Positions 52,033 through 60,091 of a stretch of DNA of 64,000 nucleotides are shown piece by piece (the stretch's first letter is position 1; the number at the start of each line of letters is the position of its first letter). The DNA is from an uncultured Lachnospiraceae bacterium (GTDB lineage Bacteria > Bacillota > Clostridia > Lachnospirales > Lachnospiraceae): NCBI GenBank assembly GCA_910585965.1, contig CAJUHH010000003.1, forward strand, positions 62,001 through 126,000, given 5' to 3'. Under the pieces are notes generated by a model. That model had not been told where the DNA came from, did no database searches, and saw only the letters and a list, made by a program, of their open reading frames with translations. Position numbers and translations under genes: made by a program.

Positions 52033-52433
52033 GCCATATCCTCCGTCAAATCTGTAATTGCGTCCCCCTTTGACTGGAACACACAGGCATTGAAAGGAAC
52101 CCCGCCAGCCGACTGCGGCCAAAGGGCAAGCGTATGATCGACATAATATTTGTCAAATCCGGAAGCAACGATTTCATCCATGGAAAGATCCTTTGTCAGC
52201 TGATATACGATAGCGGAGATCATTTCCATATGTGCCAGTTCCTCCGTACCGATATCCGTCAAAAGCCCTGCCACTTCATTATATGGCATGGAATAACGCT
52301 GCGACAGATACCTCATGGATGCGGCAAGCTCGCCGTCGGGACCGCCGAACTGGCTGATAATAACTTGGGCAAGCTTTGCATTGGGCTGCGTGATTTTTAC
52401 TGGAAACTGTAATCTTTTTTCATAATTCCACAT
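52027..52433 (-). pseudogene. cotJC: cotJC, N-terminal segment (residues 1-136)
   Basis: ATG 52433 starts MWNYEKRLQFPVKITQPN, the normal CotJC N-terminus, three bases after cotJB. E35, E65 and H68 (EELAHMEM) are three of the five expected manganese ligands. The family sequence holds to TEDMAA (residue 135) and then diverges into DGATS and a stop at 52011, inside E2. The truncated product lacks ligands E136 and H169 and should be inactive. With the pieces at 44768 and 40978 it forms a complete 201-residue protein (B. subtilis CotJC: 189). Confidence 0.9.
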
Positions 52434-52436
52434 ATC

Positions 52437-52706
52437 TTAACATCCTCCTTCCCAGGGCATAGGCTGAAGCGCCCATTTCCATTCCTTGCTGCATGTATCC
52501 GCTACAGAAAGGGAAAGAGGGCCATATTTCACGGCATAATCACGCATCATTTGGTTTTTCATGCGCATATAATGATTAAAGTATTCCATTGCCTCTCTGT
52601 CAAAGGGATGGGTATCCAGATATTCCGTCATTTCTACCGTCACAAAATCGACAATTCCAATATTGTGAAGCAAGGTTTCCTGTTCCGTGTTCATTTTATG
52701 GCTCAT
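52437..52706 (-). CDS. cotJB: Spore coat protein CotJB
   Basis: 89 residues from ATG 52706 (MSHKMNTEQETLLHNIG), nine bases after GAAGGAG; upstream in-frame starts precede that site. Sequence pattern DFVTVEMTEYLDTHPFDREAMEYFNHY and the end LQPMPWEGGC identify CotJB. The start overlaps the cotJA stop (ATGA), and cotJC follows after three bases, so cotJABC is one operon. Confidence 0.93.
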   Translation of the reverse strand: MSHKMNTEQETLLHNIGIVDFVTVEMTEYLDTHPFDREAMEYFNHYMRMKNQMMRDYAVKYGPLSLSVADTCSKEWKWALQPMPWEGGC

Positions 52707-52873
52707 TGTACGCATCTCCTTCCTGTGAATGGTTTGGTTAATTCGGGAAAGATCGTGCCGGTACAATAAGCTTTATCCAGATCTTCATAGATCTGTGTAA
52801 GATGCTGCCACGGCACATATGCCATAGCCAGCGGAAAACGATCAAAATATTCATTAAAATTATAGTCCTGCAT
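52703..52873 (-). CDS. cotJA: Spore coat-associated protein CotJA
   Basis: 56 residues from ATG 52873 behind AAAGGAG: FNEYFDRFPLAMAYVPWQHL, then LDKAYCTGTIFPELTKPF, the CotJA signature. First gene of the operon. Upstream, CATATAGT sits within a CCTAA..TTAGG palindrome (52901-52922) and could be the -10 of a sigma-E promoter (B. subtilis cotJ is sigma-E dependent), though no clear -35 at the right spacing is visible. Confidence 0.92.
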   Translation of the reverse strand: MQDYNFNEYFDRFPLAMAYVPWQHLTQIYEDLDKAYCTGTIFPELTKPFTGRRCVQ

Positions 52874-52999
52874 AATACTCCTTTCATAGTTTTTAAATAT
52901 TCCTAATATACTATATGTTAGGTATTTTTTATCGTGTTTGTATCTTTCTATTTTTTCCATATAGTATACTTATACGGCGTGAATTGACACGAAAAAGAG

Positions 53000-54577
53000 T
53001 TCTTGAGTTTCCGTAAATTGTAAATGAAACAGAAAAAATAGCATTCCTTAGAGCAGGCCTGTTGATTTTTGAAGGGAGAAAAGAGCAATAACCCACAGAA
53101 GGAGTACTCAAAATAAGCCCCGCCGGAGCCGGACCATGGGAAAAATATTATTTTTCCGATTTAAATGATCAGCTTAAGGCGCAGCTGAAGATACGCAGGA
53201 CGTTTGGTGCGGAACCACCGTCTGATGCCCTCTTTTGCATAGGAGAGTATGGCGGAGACGCCTTTCGCCAGCCGGTAATAAAAGAAATATACGGTTTTCC
53301 TTACAGGGGCAGCCGTCTTTATGATAGAAACCTTTAGGGCATTTGTTTCCGGTTTCATGGAAAGGTGCGCCAGGAATGCCATGCATAAGGTGATATAAAA
53401 ATTCAAGGCGTTGATCGATCTGAGATTCCGCACCCGGAAGTTTTCAAACCGGAACACCTGCTTTTTGCAGCGGAAATATTCCTCAATGCGCCATCTGGAA
53501 AAGTAAAGTTTTGCCACTTTAAGCACATCTTCTTTGGAAGAAATCCTCTTGTTGGTGGCTAACATCATGGGGTGTTCCGTGATCCCGTAGACCAGCACCA
53601 GATAAATATCTTTGCGGGATGCGGTGATCTGCACTTTCACATGGGAGAGGTAAGCGTCATGGGATTTTCCTTTATAGTAAAGGGATGTCTTTATCTTCCC
53701 TTTGCGTTGGTCCCGCAGGCGTGTGGCAGGAATCCATTTCCCATGGAAGAGAAGCTTACACTTTGCAGTAAGGCGGATGACATAATCCTGTTTCAGATCA
53801 TCGAGCTTCAAAAACATCTTGTTGTCATCGTAGCCCCTGTCCAGGACAAAAGTGGCCTTGCCAAGCAGAGAGGAGGCGTGTTCCATGGCAGAAAAAGTCA
53901 CATCATTGACGGAAGTGAAATCTTTTTCTTTGGAGGAATGGATTTTGGAAAAGATACTGACGGGATGATTATTGTTTGTCAGGAGGCAGGCTTCCGTGAC
54001 ATGATAGCCCTTTTGATAAACGCTTTTTGTATCTGTGCTTTTGGAGCCGTCCCTGACAAGTCCGAGGGATTCAAAGTGATATCCGTCCGGCTTTGCGATG
54101 TCGGAATCATCGATATGGACAACCGGCTCATCGGGAACCCATTTGCGAACAACGTTTAGATAAGAACGCAGGGTTTTAACAGGGACGCCTTTATTCAGAT
54201 GTCTGGTGAGGCGTTCAACGGAATTGACTTTTTTGGGCTTTTCATGGAGCTGATCAACGATATCGGTGAGCAAGCAACTGCGGGAAGCAAGGATGCCGTA
54301 AGTCATGTCAGCGGTGAATTTCCTGTCCGGCTTGGAAAGCTTTTTTGAAATTTTTTTGGAAAAAGTTAAAATTTCCCGTTTCATTTGATAAGTATTTGAT
54401 GTAAAATGAGCCATAAGGAATCCCTTTCTCTTTTTGTTTAGTGAGATTTTTGTTTGGTAGCTTAATTTTACAACAAAAAGGAAAGGAATTCCTTATTTTT
54501 AGGACATTTTTTTAATGTTATTTGCAATCTGTAAGAATAAAGTGATTGCTGTGCAGAGAACTGCGGAAACTCAAGAA
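53000..54577. mobile_element. IS4-type insertion sequence with 14-bp terminal inverted repeats
   Basis: Ends TTCTTGAGTTTCCG (53000-53013) and CGGAAACTCAAGAA (54564-54577) are perfect inverted repeats. They are flanked by AGAG on both sides (52996-52999 and 54578-54581), a likely 4-bp target duplication. 1578 bp, one transposase. It landed between the cotJA and feoA upstream regions without damaging either gene. Confidence 0.85.
53161..54414 (-). CDS. IS4-family DDE transposase
   Basis: 417 residues. DDE residues are suggested by VHIDDSDIAKPDG (first D), FVLDRGYDD (second D) and the YREK signature Y-2-R-3-E-6-K in YFSRWRIEEYFRCKK (E). Frame is intact. It is inside clear terminal repeats. Recent insertion seems likely. 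Confidence 0.92.
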   Translation of the reverse strand: MAHFTSNTYQMKREILTFSKKISKKLSKPDRKFTADMTYGILASRSCLLTDIVDQLHEKPKKVNSVERLTRHLNKGVPVKTLRSYLNVVRKWVPDEPVVHIDDSDIAKPDGYHFESLGLVRDGSKSTDTKSVYQKGYHVTEACLLTNNNHPVSIFSKIHSSKEKDFTSVNDVTFSAMEHASSLLGKATFVLDRGYDDNKMFLKLDDLKQDYVIRLTAKCKLLFHGKWIPATRLRDQRKGKIKTSLYYKGKSHDAYLSHVKVQITASRKDIYLVLVYGITEHPMMLATNKRISSKEDVLKVAKLYFSRWRIEEYFRCKKQVFRFENFRVRNLRSINALNFYITLCMAFLAHLSMKPETNALKVSIIKTAAPVRKTVYFFYYRLAKGVSAILSYAKEGIRRWFRTKRPAYLQLRLKLII

Positions 54578-54586
54578 AGAGTTGTA

Positions 54587-54615
54587 TTGACATTCTCCCT
54601 CATGCGTCATATAAT
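54587..54615 (+). promoter_or_regulatory. Sigma-A promoter of feoAB
   Basis: TTGACA (54587-54592), 17 bases, TATAAT (54610-54615): a consensus promoter ten bases beyond the IS end. Confidence 0.85.
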
Positions 54616-54632
54616 TAATGAGAATCAATTTC
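54615..54632 (+). promoter_or_regulatory. Candidate Fur-type operator of feoAB
   Basis: TTAATGAGAATCAATTTC lies directly after the -10 and resembles a Fur box (AATGATAATCATT-like). It fits iron repression of feo; pattern only. Confidence 0.5.
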
Positions 54633-54689
54633 AAAAACAAACAAACAAATAATCATTAAGGGCAGCAGCGGTAAAGCGCGGAAACGAGG

Positions 54690-54923
54690 ATGGATATGAC
54701 TCTTTACGACGGGGAAAAAGGCAAAGTATATGAAGTCAGTGAAGTATATGTGGAAGAACCTGTGACAAGGCGCCTTCAGGCATTAGGATTAAATGATAGT
54801 ACAAAAGTCAGGATCTTAAACCGAAAAAAAGGAGGGGCGATCATTATCCAGGTAAGAGGAACCAGGCTCGCGCTTGGAAAACATATTTCTTCCGGAATTG
54901 AGGTCAAAGGAGGAAAGCCATGA
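54690..54923 (+). CDS. feoA: Ferrous iron transport protein A
   Basis: 77-residue SH3-like cytoplasmic partner of FeoB. Pattern GEKGKVYEVSEV, RRLQALGLNDSTKVRIL, GTRLALGKHISSGIEV. ATG 54690 or 54696. Overlaps feoB by four bases. Confidence 0.93.
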   Translation: MDMTLYDGEKGKVYEVSEVYVEEPVTRRLQALGLNDSTKVRILNRKKGGAIIIQVRGTRLALGKHISSGIEVKGGKP

Positions 54924-56938
54924 TCGACAGGGAAATGATAGACAAAGAAAAAACAGTACATGTGGCATTCGTAGGGAATCCGAATTGCGGAAAGACGACT
55001 TTGTTCAATGCGATTACCGGTTCTAAGCTGAAAGTTGCCAACTGGCCGGGGGTTACGGTAGAGAAAATGGAAGGGGAAGCCGAGTATGAAGGATTTCACC
55101 TGACTCTTGTGGATACGCCGGGCATTTATTCCCTCACCTGCTACACGATCGAGGAAAAAGTGACAAGGCAATGCGTCATGGACGATGATATTGAAGTAAT
55201 CGTCAATATCGTAGATGCGTCTTCCTTGGAAAGGAACTTGTATCTTACCATGCAGCTGCTGGAACTTGGCAAGCCTATGGTTCTGGCTCTGAATATGATG
55301 GATATTGTGGACGAACGGGGAATGGAGATTGACCTGCACCGTCTGCCGGAACTGCTTGGGGATATTCCAGTCGTCCCCGTTTCTGCCGCAAAAAGGACCG
55401 GGCTGGATATCCTGCTCCATGCGGTGGTTCATCATTATGAAGAAGGCCCTAAGGATAATGTGCTTTATTATGGAGATGAGATTGAACATAAACTGGCAAA
55501 ACTGGAAGTCATGATGCAGGCCCATTATCCCACGCATTCTTCCGTACGGTGGCATGCTATTAAACTATTGGAGGAAGATGAGGAGGTATGGGAGGAACAT
55601 CCGATTTCTGTCACGAATGTAGTCGATCGGAGCTATGAAAAAGAAATTATCCAGGCCAAATATGCCTACATTGAAAATATCGTAAATGAAACATTGTTTT
55701 ATAAACAGAAGAAAAAGGAGCGGACAGATAAGGTGGACGCGTTGCTTACCCATCCCTTCTGGGGCGTTCCTATGTTTTTGCTTATTATGGGGTTTGTCTT
55801 TTTCCTCACTTTTGTCGTAGGCGATTTTCTGAAAGGATTTTTTGAAATCGGGCTGGACAAACTATCGAACAGCACAGCCGATTTTCTTTCCGCCATCCAT
55901 GTTGCCGAATGGATGCAGTCCCTAGTGGTGGATGGCATTATTGCAGGAGTCGGAGGAATCCTTACTTTTATACCGAATATTTTTATTCTGTTCCTCGCCC
56001 TCGCTATCTTGGAGGACAGCGGCTATATGTCCAGAGTGGCATATGTCATGGACAATATCATGGGAAAAGTAGGGCTTTCCGGCAAAGCGTTCCTGCCGAT
56101 GATCCTCGGCTTCGGATGTACCGTTCCGGCAATCATGGCCACCCGCGCGCTGGAAACAGAACATGACAGAAGAAAGACCATGATCGTTACTCCCTTTATG
56201 TCCTGTTCTGCCCGGCTGCCGATTTATGTCCTGTTTTCTGACATGTTTTTTGCAGATTACGCCGCCGTCGTTGCTTTCTCTATGTATGTGATCGGAATGG
56301 CGCTTGCTATTCTTGTAGCTAAAATCATACATAAAGCAGAAAAGGAAAAGGAGAATAACTCCCTTTTGATCGAACTTCCAGAATATAAAAGGCCCAATCC
56401 GAGAACTATAAGGATTTATGTATGGAACAAATTAAAAGACTATCTGTCCAAAGCTGGAACGACAATATTTATCGCATCCATTATCATCTGGTTTGTATTG
56501 AATTTCGGCGCTTCCGGAATGGTAGATAACCCGGCCGACAGTTTCGGCGCCTCCATCGGCCGTTTTCTCGTGCCCGTCCTTGTACCCGCCGGACTCGGCA
56601 TGTGGCAGATCGTAGTAGCGCTCATATCCGGTATTTCGGCGAAAGAAGTCGTTGTATCCAGCTTCGCTGTTTTATTCGGCGTAACCAATGCCAATTCTCA
56701 GGCGGGAATGCAGACTATCATACAAAATATCCAAAGCGCCAGTCCTGGCTTTGGACCGCTGAACGCATTCAGCCTTATGATATTCTGCCTGCTTTATGTC
56801 CCTTGCATAGCTACCGTAGCCACTATAAAAAAAGAGAGTGGATCATGGAAATTTACATTTGGAATGATCGCTTTCCAGCTGTTATTTGCATGGACAGTTT
56901 CTGTCCTCGTATTCCAGACGGGCAGCTTATTCTTGTAA
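54920..56938 (+). CDS. feoB: Ferrous iron transporter FeoB
   Basis: 672 residues. N-terminal G domain: GNPNCGKTTLFN, the switch region ANWPGVTVEK, DTPGIYS and NMMD. A helical spacer follows, then two Gate motif halves with about ten membrane spans (ILGFGCTVPAIMATRALE; GISAKEVVVSSFAVLF). Imports Fe2+, the main iron form without oxygen, needed by the hydrogenase and radical SAM proteins nearby. GGAGG precedes ATG 54920. Confidence 0.96.
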   Translation: MIDREMIDKEKTVHVAFVGNPNCGKTTLFNAITGSKLKVANWPGVTVEKMEGEAEYEGFHLTLVDTPGIYSLTCYTIEEKVTRQCVMDDDIEVIVNIVDASSLERNLYLTMQLLELGKPMVLALNMMDIVDERGMEIDLHRLPELLGDIPVVPVSAAKRTGLDILLHAVVHHYEEGPKDNVLYYGDEIEHKLAKLEVMMQAHYPTHSSVRWHAIKLLEEDEEVWEEHPISVTNVVDRSYEKEIIQAKYAYIENIVNETLFYKQKKKERTDKVDALLTHPFWGVPMFLLIMGFVFFLTFVVGDFLKGFFEIGLDKLSNSTADFLSAIHVAEWMQSLVVDGIIAGVGGILTFIPNIFILFLALAILEDSGYMSRVAYVMDNIMGKVGLSGKAFLPMILGFGCTVPAIMATRALETEHDRRKTMIVTPFMSCSARLPIYVLFSDMFFADYAAVVAFSMYVIGMALAILVAKIIHKAEKEKENNSLLIELPEYKRPNPRTIRIYVWNKLKDYLSKAGTTIFIASIIIWFVLNFGASGMVDNPADSFGASIGRFLVPVLVPAGLGMWQIVVALISGISAKEVVVSSFAVLFGVTNANSQAGMQTIIQNIQSASPGFGPLNAFSLMIFCLLYVPCIATVATIKKESGSWKFTFGMIAFQLLFAWTVSVLVFQTGSLFL

Positions 56939-57010
56939 CCCTGGAAACCATAAGAAAATATAGGGATTCCCTGCATTTTCCGCAGATTAACAATAAAATA
57001 CCTTGATTTC

Positions 57011-57062
57011 TTGCGCAATCTGTGTAAAAATAGTACATAGCGCAATGATAAATTATTAACAA
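57011..57062 (+). promoter_or_regulatory. Hydrogenase promoter with candidate Rex operator
   Basis: TTGCGC (57011-57016), 17 bases, TACATA (57034-57039). Downstream, ATGATAAATTATTAACAA (57045-57062) fits the Rex pattern TTGTTAA-N4-TTAACAA at 5 of 7 and 7 of 7 half-site positions. NADH/NAD+ control of the hydrogenase is inferred. Confidence 0.45.
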
Positions 57063-57122
57063 AGTTCGGGAAGGCGTGTTTGGCACCAGGCATATAAGTT
57101 TTCCCTGAAAGAGGAGAGAAGA

Positions 57123-58625
57123 ATGAGAGGTATCGATACACAAGTCCGTAAAATACGCAAGCGTGTTTTTCAAGAAGTCGCTAATCTCGCCTATACTTCA
57201 GAAGATCTGATTAACGACGTAGAAGCGCTGCCTTATAAGATTGTAGATTATGATGAATCCCAATACGGGAATATTTATAGAGAACGGGCCATTGTCAGGG
57301 AGCGTATCCGTTTAGCGATGGGGCTTTCCCTGCGGCCGGAGAATATGCCGGTGCATGTCACCCAAGGGCTGGCAGAAAGCAATATTGATGAAAAATATTA
57401 TGAACCGCCGTTGATGCAGGTCATTCCTTCTGCATGTAATGCCTGTCCGGAAAACCGCTATGAAGTGACGGACAAATGTATGGGCTGCGTCGCCCATCCC
57501 TGCCGGGAAGTATGTCCTAAAGGCGCTATTTCCATGAAAGACGGCAAATCCATTATCGACCAGGAAAAATGCATTAAGTGCGGAAAATGCAAAACCGTCT
57601 GTCCCTATGACGCGATTTCCCACCAGGTCAGACCCTGTCTTTCCGCCTGCGGGGTAAATGCTATTAAAAATGACAGCAAGGGAAGAGCAGTCATCGATAC
57701 CGATCTTTGTGTATCCTGCGGGCAATGCATGGTAAACTGCCCTTTTGGAGCGATAGCGGATAAATCCCAGATTTTTCAGCTGATCCGCGCCATGCAGTCG
57801 GGCCGGAAAATCATTGCCCAAGTCGCCCCGGCATTTGTGGGACAGTTCGGAAAAAACATAACGCCGGATATGATCAAAACTGCTTTAAAAGAACTGGGCT
57901 TTTTCGACGTCTATGAAACCGCCATCGGCGCCGACATGGGAGCAATGGCAGAAGCGGAGCATTATGTCCATGCAGTGGCTTCTAAAGAACTTCCTTTTTT
58001 GCTGACTTCCTGCTGCCCGTCATGGTCAATGCTGGCGAAGAAATTCTTCCCGGAAACAATTGACAAAATATCCAATGCACTGACTCCTATGGTGGCTACC
58101 GCCCGCAAGATTAAAGAAGACCATCCGGATGCAAGCGTCGTATTCATCGGTCCGTGCGCTTCCAAAAAATTGGAAGCTTCGCGCAGGACGATCCGCTCCG
58201 ATGTGGATTTTGTCATTACTTTTGAAGAACTGGCTGGAATGTTTGAAGCAAAGGGCATTCATCTGAACGATATCAGCCCGACATCCAAAATGGAAGATGC
58301 GACCGGAGCCGGGAGAGGATACGGCGTAGCTGGCGGGGTTGCCAATGCGATCGAGGAATGCATCCGGGAATATTATCCCGATGTGGATGTCAACATAGAA
58401 CATGCGGAAAGCCTTACAGAATGCAGGAAAATCCTTATGCTGGCAAAGGCTGGAAAGAAAAACGGCTGCCTGATCGAAGGAATGGCATGTCCGGGAGGCT
58501 GTGTCGCCGGAGCTGGAACCAATATCCCTGTTCTCCAGGCATCGAAAGAAGTGGCTGGATTTAAGGCTGCAGCTGCAAAGAAAATACCCGATATGGATAC
58601 GGGGAAAGGAACGGAAAAGAAATGA
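57123..58625 (+). CDS. Iron-only ([FeFe]) hydrogenase, group B type
   Basis: 500 residues. Ferredoxin-like cluster region: CNACPENR, CMGCVAHPCREVCP, CIKCGKCKTVCP, CVSCGQCMVNCP, several [4Fe-4S] sites. The H-cluster domain follows with TSCCPSW, GPCASKKLEA in place of the canonical MPCxxK, and EGMACPGGCVAGAG. This pattern matches monomeric group B enzymes of Clostridia. Reaction: reversible 2H+ + 2e- to H2, coupled to ferredoxin. gltX overlaps it by four bases. Confidence 0.93.
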   Translation: MRGIDTQVRKIRKRVFQEVANLAYTSEDLINDVEALPYKIVDYDESQYGNIYRERAIVRERIRLAMGLSLRPENMPVHVTQGLAESNIDEKYYEPPLMQVIPSACNACPENRYEVTDKCMGCVAHPCREVCPKGAISMKDGKSIIDQEKCIKCGKCKTVCPYDAISHQVRPCLSACGVNAIKNDSKGRAVIDTDLCVSCGQCMVNCPFGAIADKSQIFQLIRAMQSGRKIIAQVAPAFVGQFGKNITPDMIKTALKELGFFDVYETAIGADMGAMAEAEHYVHAVASKELPFLLTSCCPSWSMLAKKFFPETIDKISNALTPMVATARKIKEDHPDASVVFIGPCASKKLEASRRTIRSDVDFVITFEELAGMFEAKGIHLNDISPTSKMEDATGAGRGYGVAGGVANAIEECIREYYPDVDVNIEHAESLTECRKILMLAKAGKKNGCLIEGMACPGGCVAGAGTNIPVLQASKEVAGFKAAAAKKIPDMDTGKGTEKK

Positions 58626-60091
58626 CGAAAATAAGAACAAGATATGCCCCAAGCCCTACAGGGCGGATGCATGTGGGAAATTTGAGGACTGCGCTTTATG
58701 CTTATCTGATCGCCAAACATGAAGGCGGGGATTTTATCCTGCGCATAGAAGATACGGATCAGGAAAGATATGTGGAAGGCGCGGTGGAAATTATTTACAA
58801 CACTTTGGAGAAAACAGGATTAGTGCATGACGAAGGCCCCGATAAAGATAAGGGGGCAGGACCTTATGTACAGAGCGAACGGCAGGCGAAAGGCATCTAT
58901 CTGGAATATGCCAGGCAGCTGATTGACAAGGGAGAAGCCTATTACTGTTTCTGCGATAAAGAGCGGCTGGCTTCTTTAAACCGAACTGTGGCCGGAAAAG
59001 AAATCAATGTATACGACAAACATTGTCTGCATTTGTCCAAAGAAGAAGTAGAAGAAAAACTGGCTTCCGGTATTCCTTATGTGATCCGCCAGAATAACCC
59101 GACGGAAGGAACAACGACTTTCCAGGATGAGATTTATGGGGATATTACTGTGGACAATGCAGAACTGGACGATATGATACTGATCAAGTCCGACGGTTAT
59201 CCCACTTATAATTTTGCCAATGTAGTAGACGACCATCTGATGGGAATTACCCATGTGGTAAGAGGAAACGAGTACCTTTCTTCCTCCCCCAAATATAACC
59301 GCTTGTATGAGGCCTTTGGATGGGATGTCCCGGTGTATGTCCATTGTCCGCTGATTACGGACGAGGAACACCATAAATTATCCAAGCGGTGCGGCCATTC
59401 TTCCTACGAAGACCTGATCAAGCAAGGCTTTCTATCCGAAGCTGTCGTTAATTTTGTAGCTCTTTTAGGATGGAGTCCCGAAGGCAACGAAGAAATTTTC
59501 ACTTTAGAAGAACTGACAAAAATTTTCGATTATCACCATATATCCAAATCACCGGCAGTTTTTGATTATACAAAATTAAAGTGGATGAACGGGGAATATA
59601 TGAAAGCTATGGATTTCGACACCTTTTATTCCATGGCAGAACCTTATCTGGAAGAAGCGGTCGGCAAAGAGCTGGATCTTAAGAAAATAGCGGAAATGGT
59701 GAAAACTAGGATTGAGATTTTTCCCGATATTACAGATATGGTGGAGTTTTTCCGAAAACTTCCTGATTACGATACATCCATGTACACCCATAAGAAAATG
59801 AAAACGACGGCAGAATCCTCTCTGGAGGTTCTTGAGGAACTTCTTCCTATCATAGAAGAGCAGGAGGCTTTCGATAACGATTCCCTCTATCAAATGCTTC
59901 TATCTTATGTGGAGAAAAAAGGCTGCAAAAACGGTTATGCAATGTGGCCTGTCAGAACAGCGGTATCCGGAAAACAGATGACTCCTGCAGGGGCAACTGA
60001 AATCATGGAAATACTCGGAAAGGAAGAATCCATAGCCCGCATCCGAAAAGGCATAGACTTATTGAAGGAGGCAGCGCGGCAGGGCGAATGA
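58622..60091 (+). CDS. gltX: Glutamyl-tRNA synthetase
   Basis: 489 residues. Class I signature APSPTGRMHVGNLRTALYA at the N-terminus and KLSKRCGHSSYEDL as the KMSKS loop; LGWSPEGNEEIFTLEEL is typical. Charges tRNA-Glu, and probably tRNA-Gln if GatCAB is present. Overlaps both neighbours by four bases, an unusual hydrogenase-gltX-helicase operon. Confidence 0.96.
   Translation: MTKIRTRYAPSPTGRMHVGNLRTALYAYLIAKHEGGDFILRIEDTDQERYVEGAVEIIYNTLEKTGLVHDEGPDKDKGAGPYVQSERQAKGIYLEYARQLIDKGEAYYCFCDKERLASLNRTVAGKEINVYDKHCLHLSKEEVEEKLASGIPYVIRQNNPTEGTTTFQDEIYGDITVDNAELDDMILIKSDGYPTYNFANVVDDHLMGITHVVRGNEYLSSSPKYNRLYEAFGWDVPVYVHCPLITDEEHHKLSKRCGHSSYEDLIKQGFLSEAVVNFVALLGWSPEGNEEIFTLEELTKIFDYHHISKSPAVFDYTKLKWMNGEYMKAMDFDTFYSMAEPYLEEAVGKELDLKKIAEMVKTRIEIFPDITDMVEFFRKLPDYDTSMYTHKKMKTTAESSLEVLEELLPIIEEQEAFDNDSLYQMLLSYVEKKGCKNGYAMWPVRTAVSGKQMTPAGATEIMEILGKEESIARIRKGIDLLKEAARQGE

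Noticed and set aside
53572..54159. Long open frame antisense to the IS4 transposase (195 residues)
   Set aside because: Shadow of a strongly coding gene; no start signal or family features.
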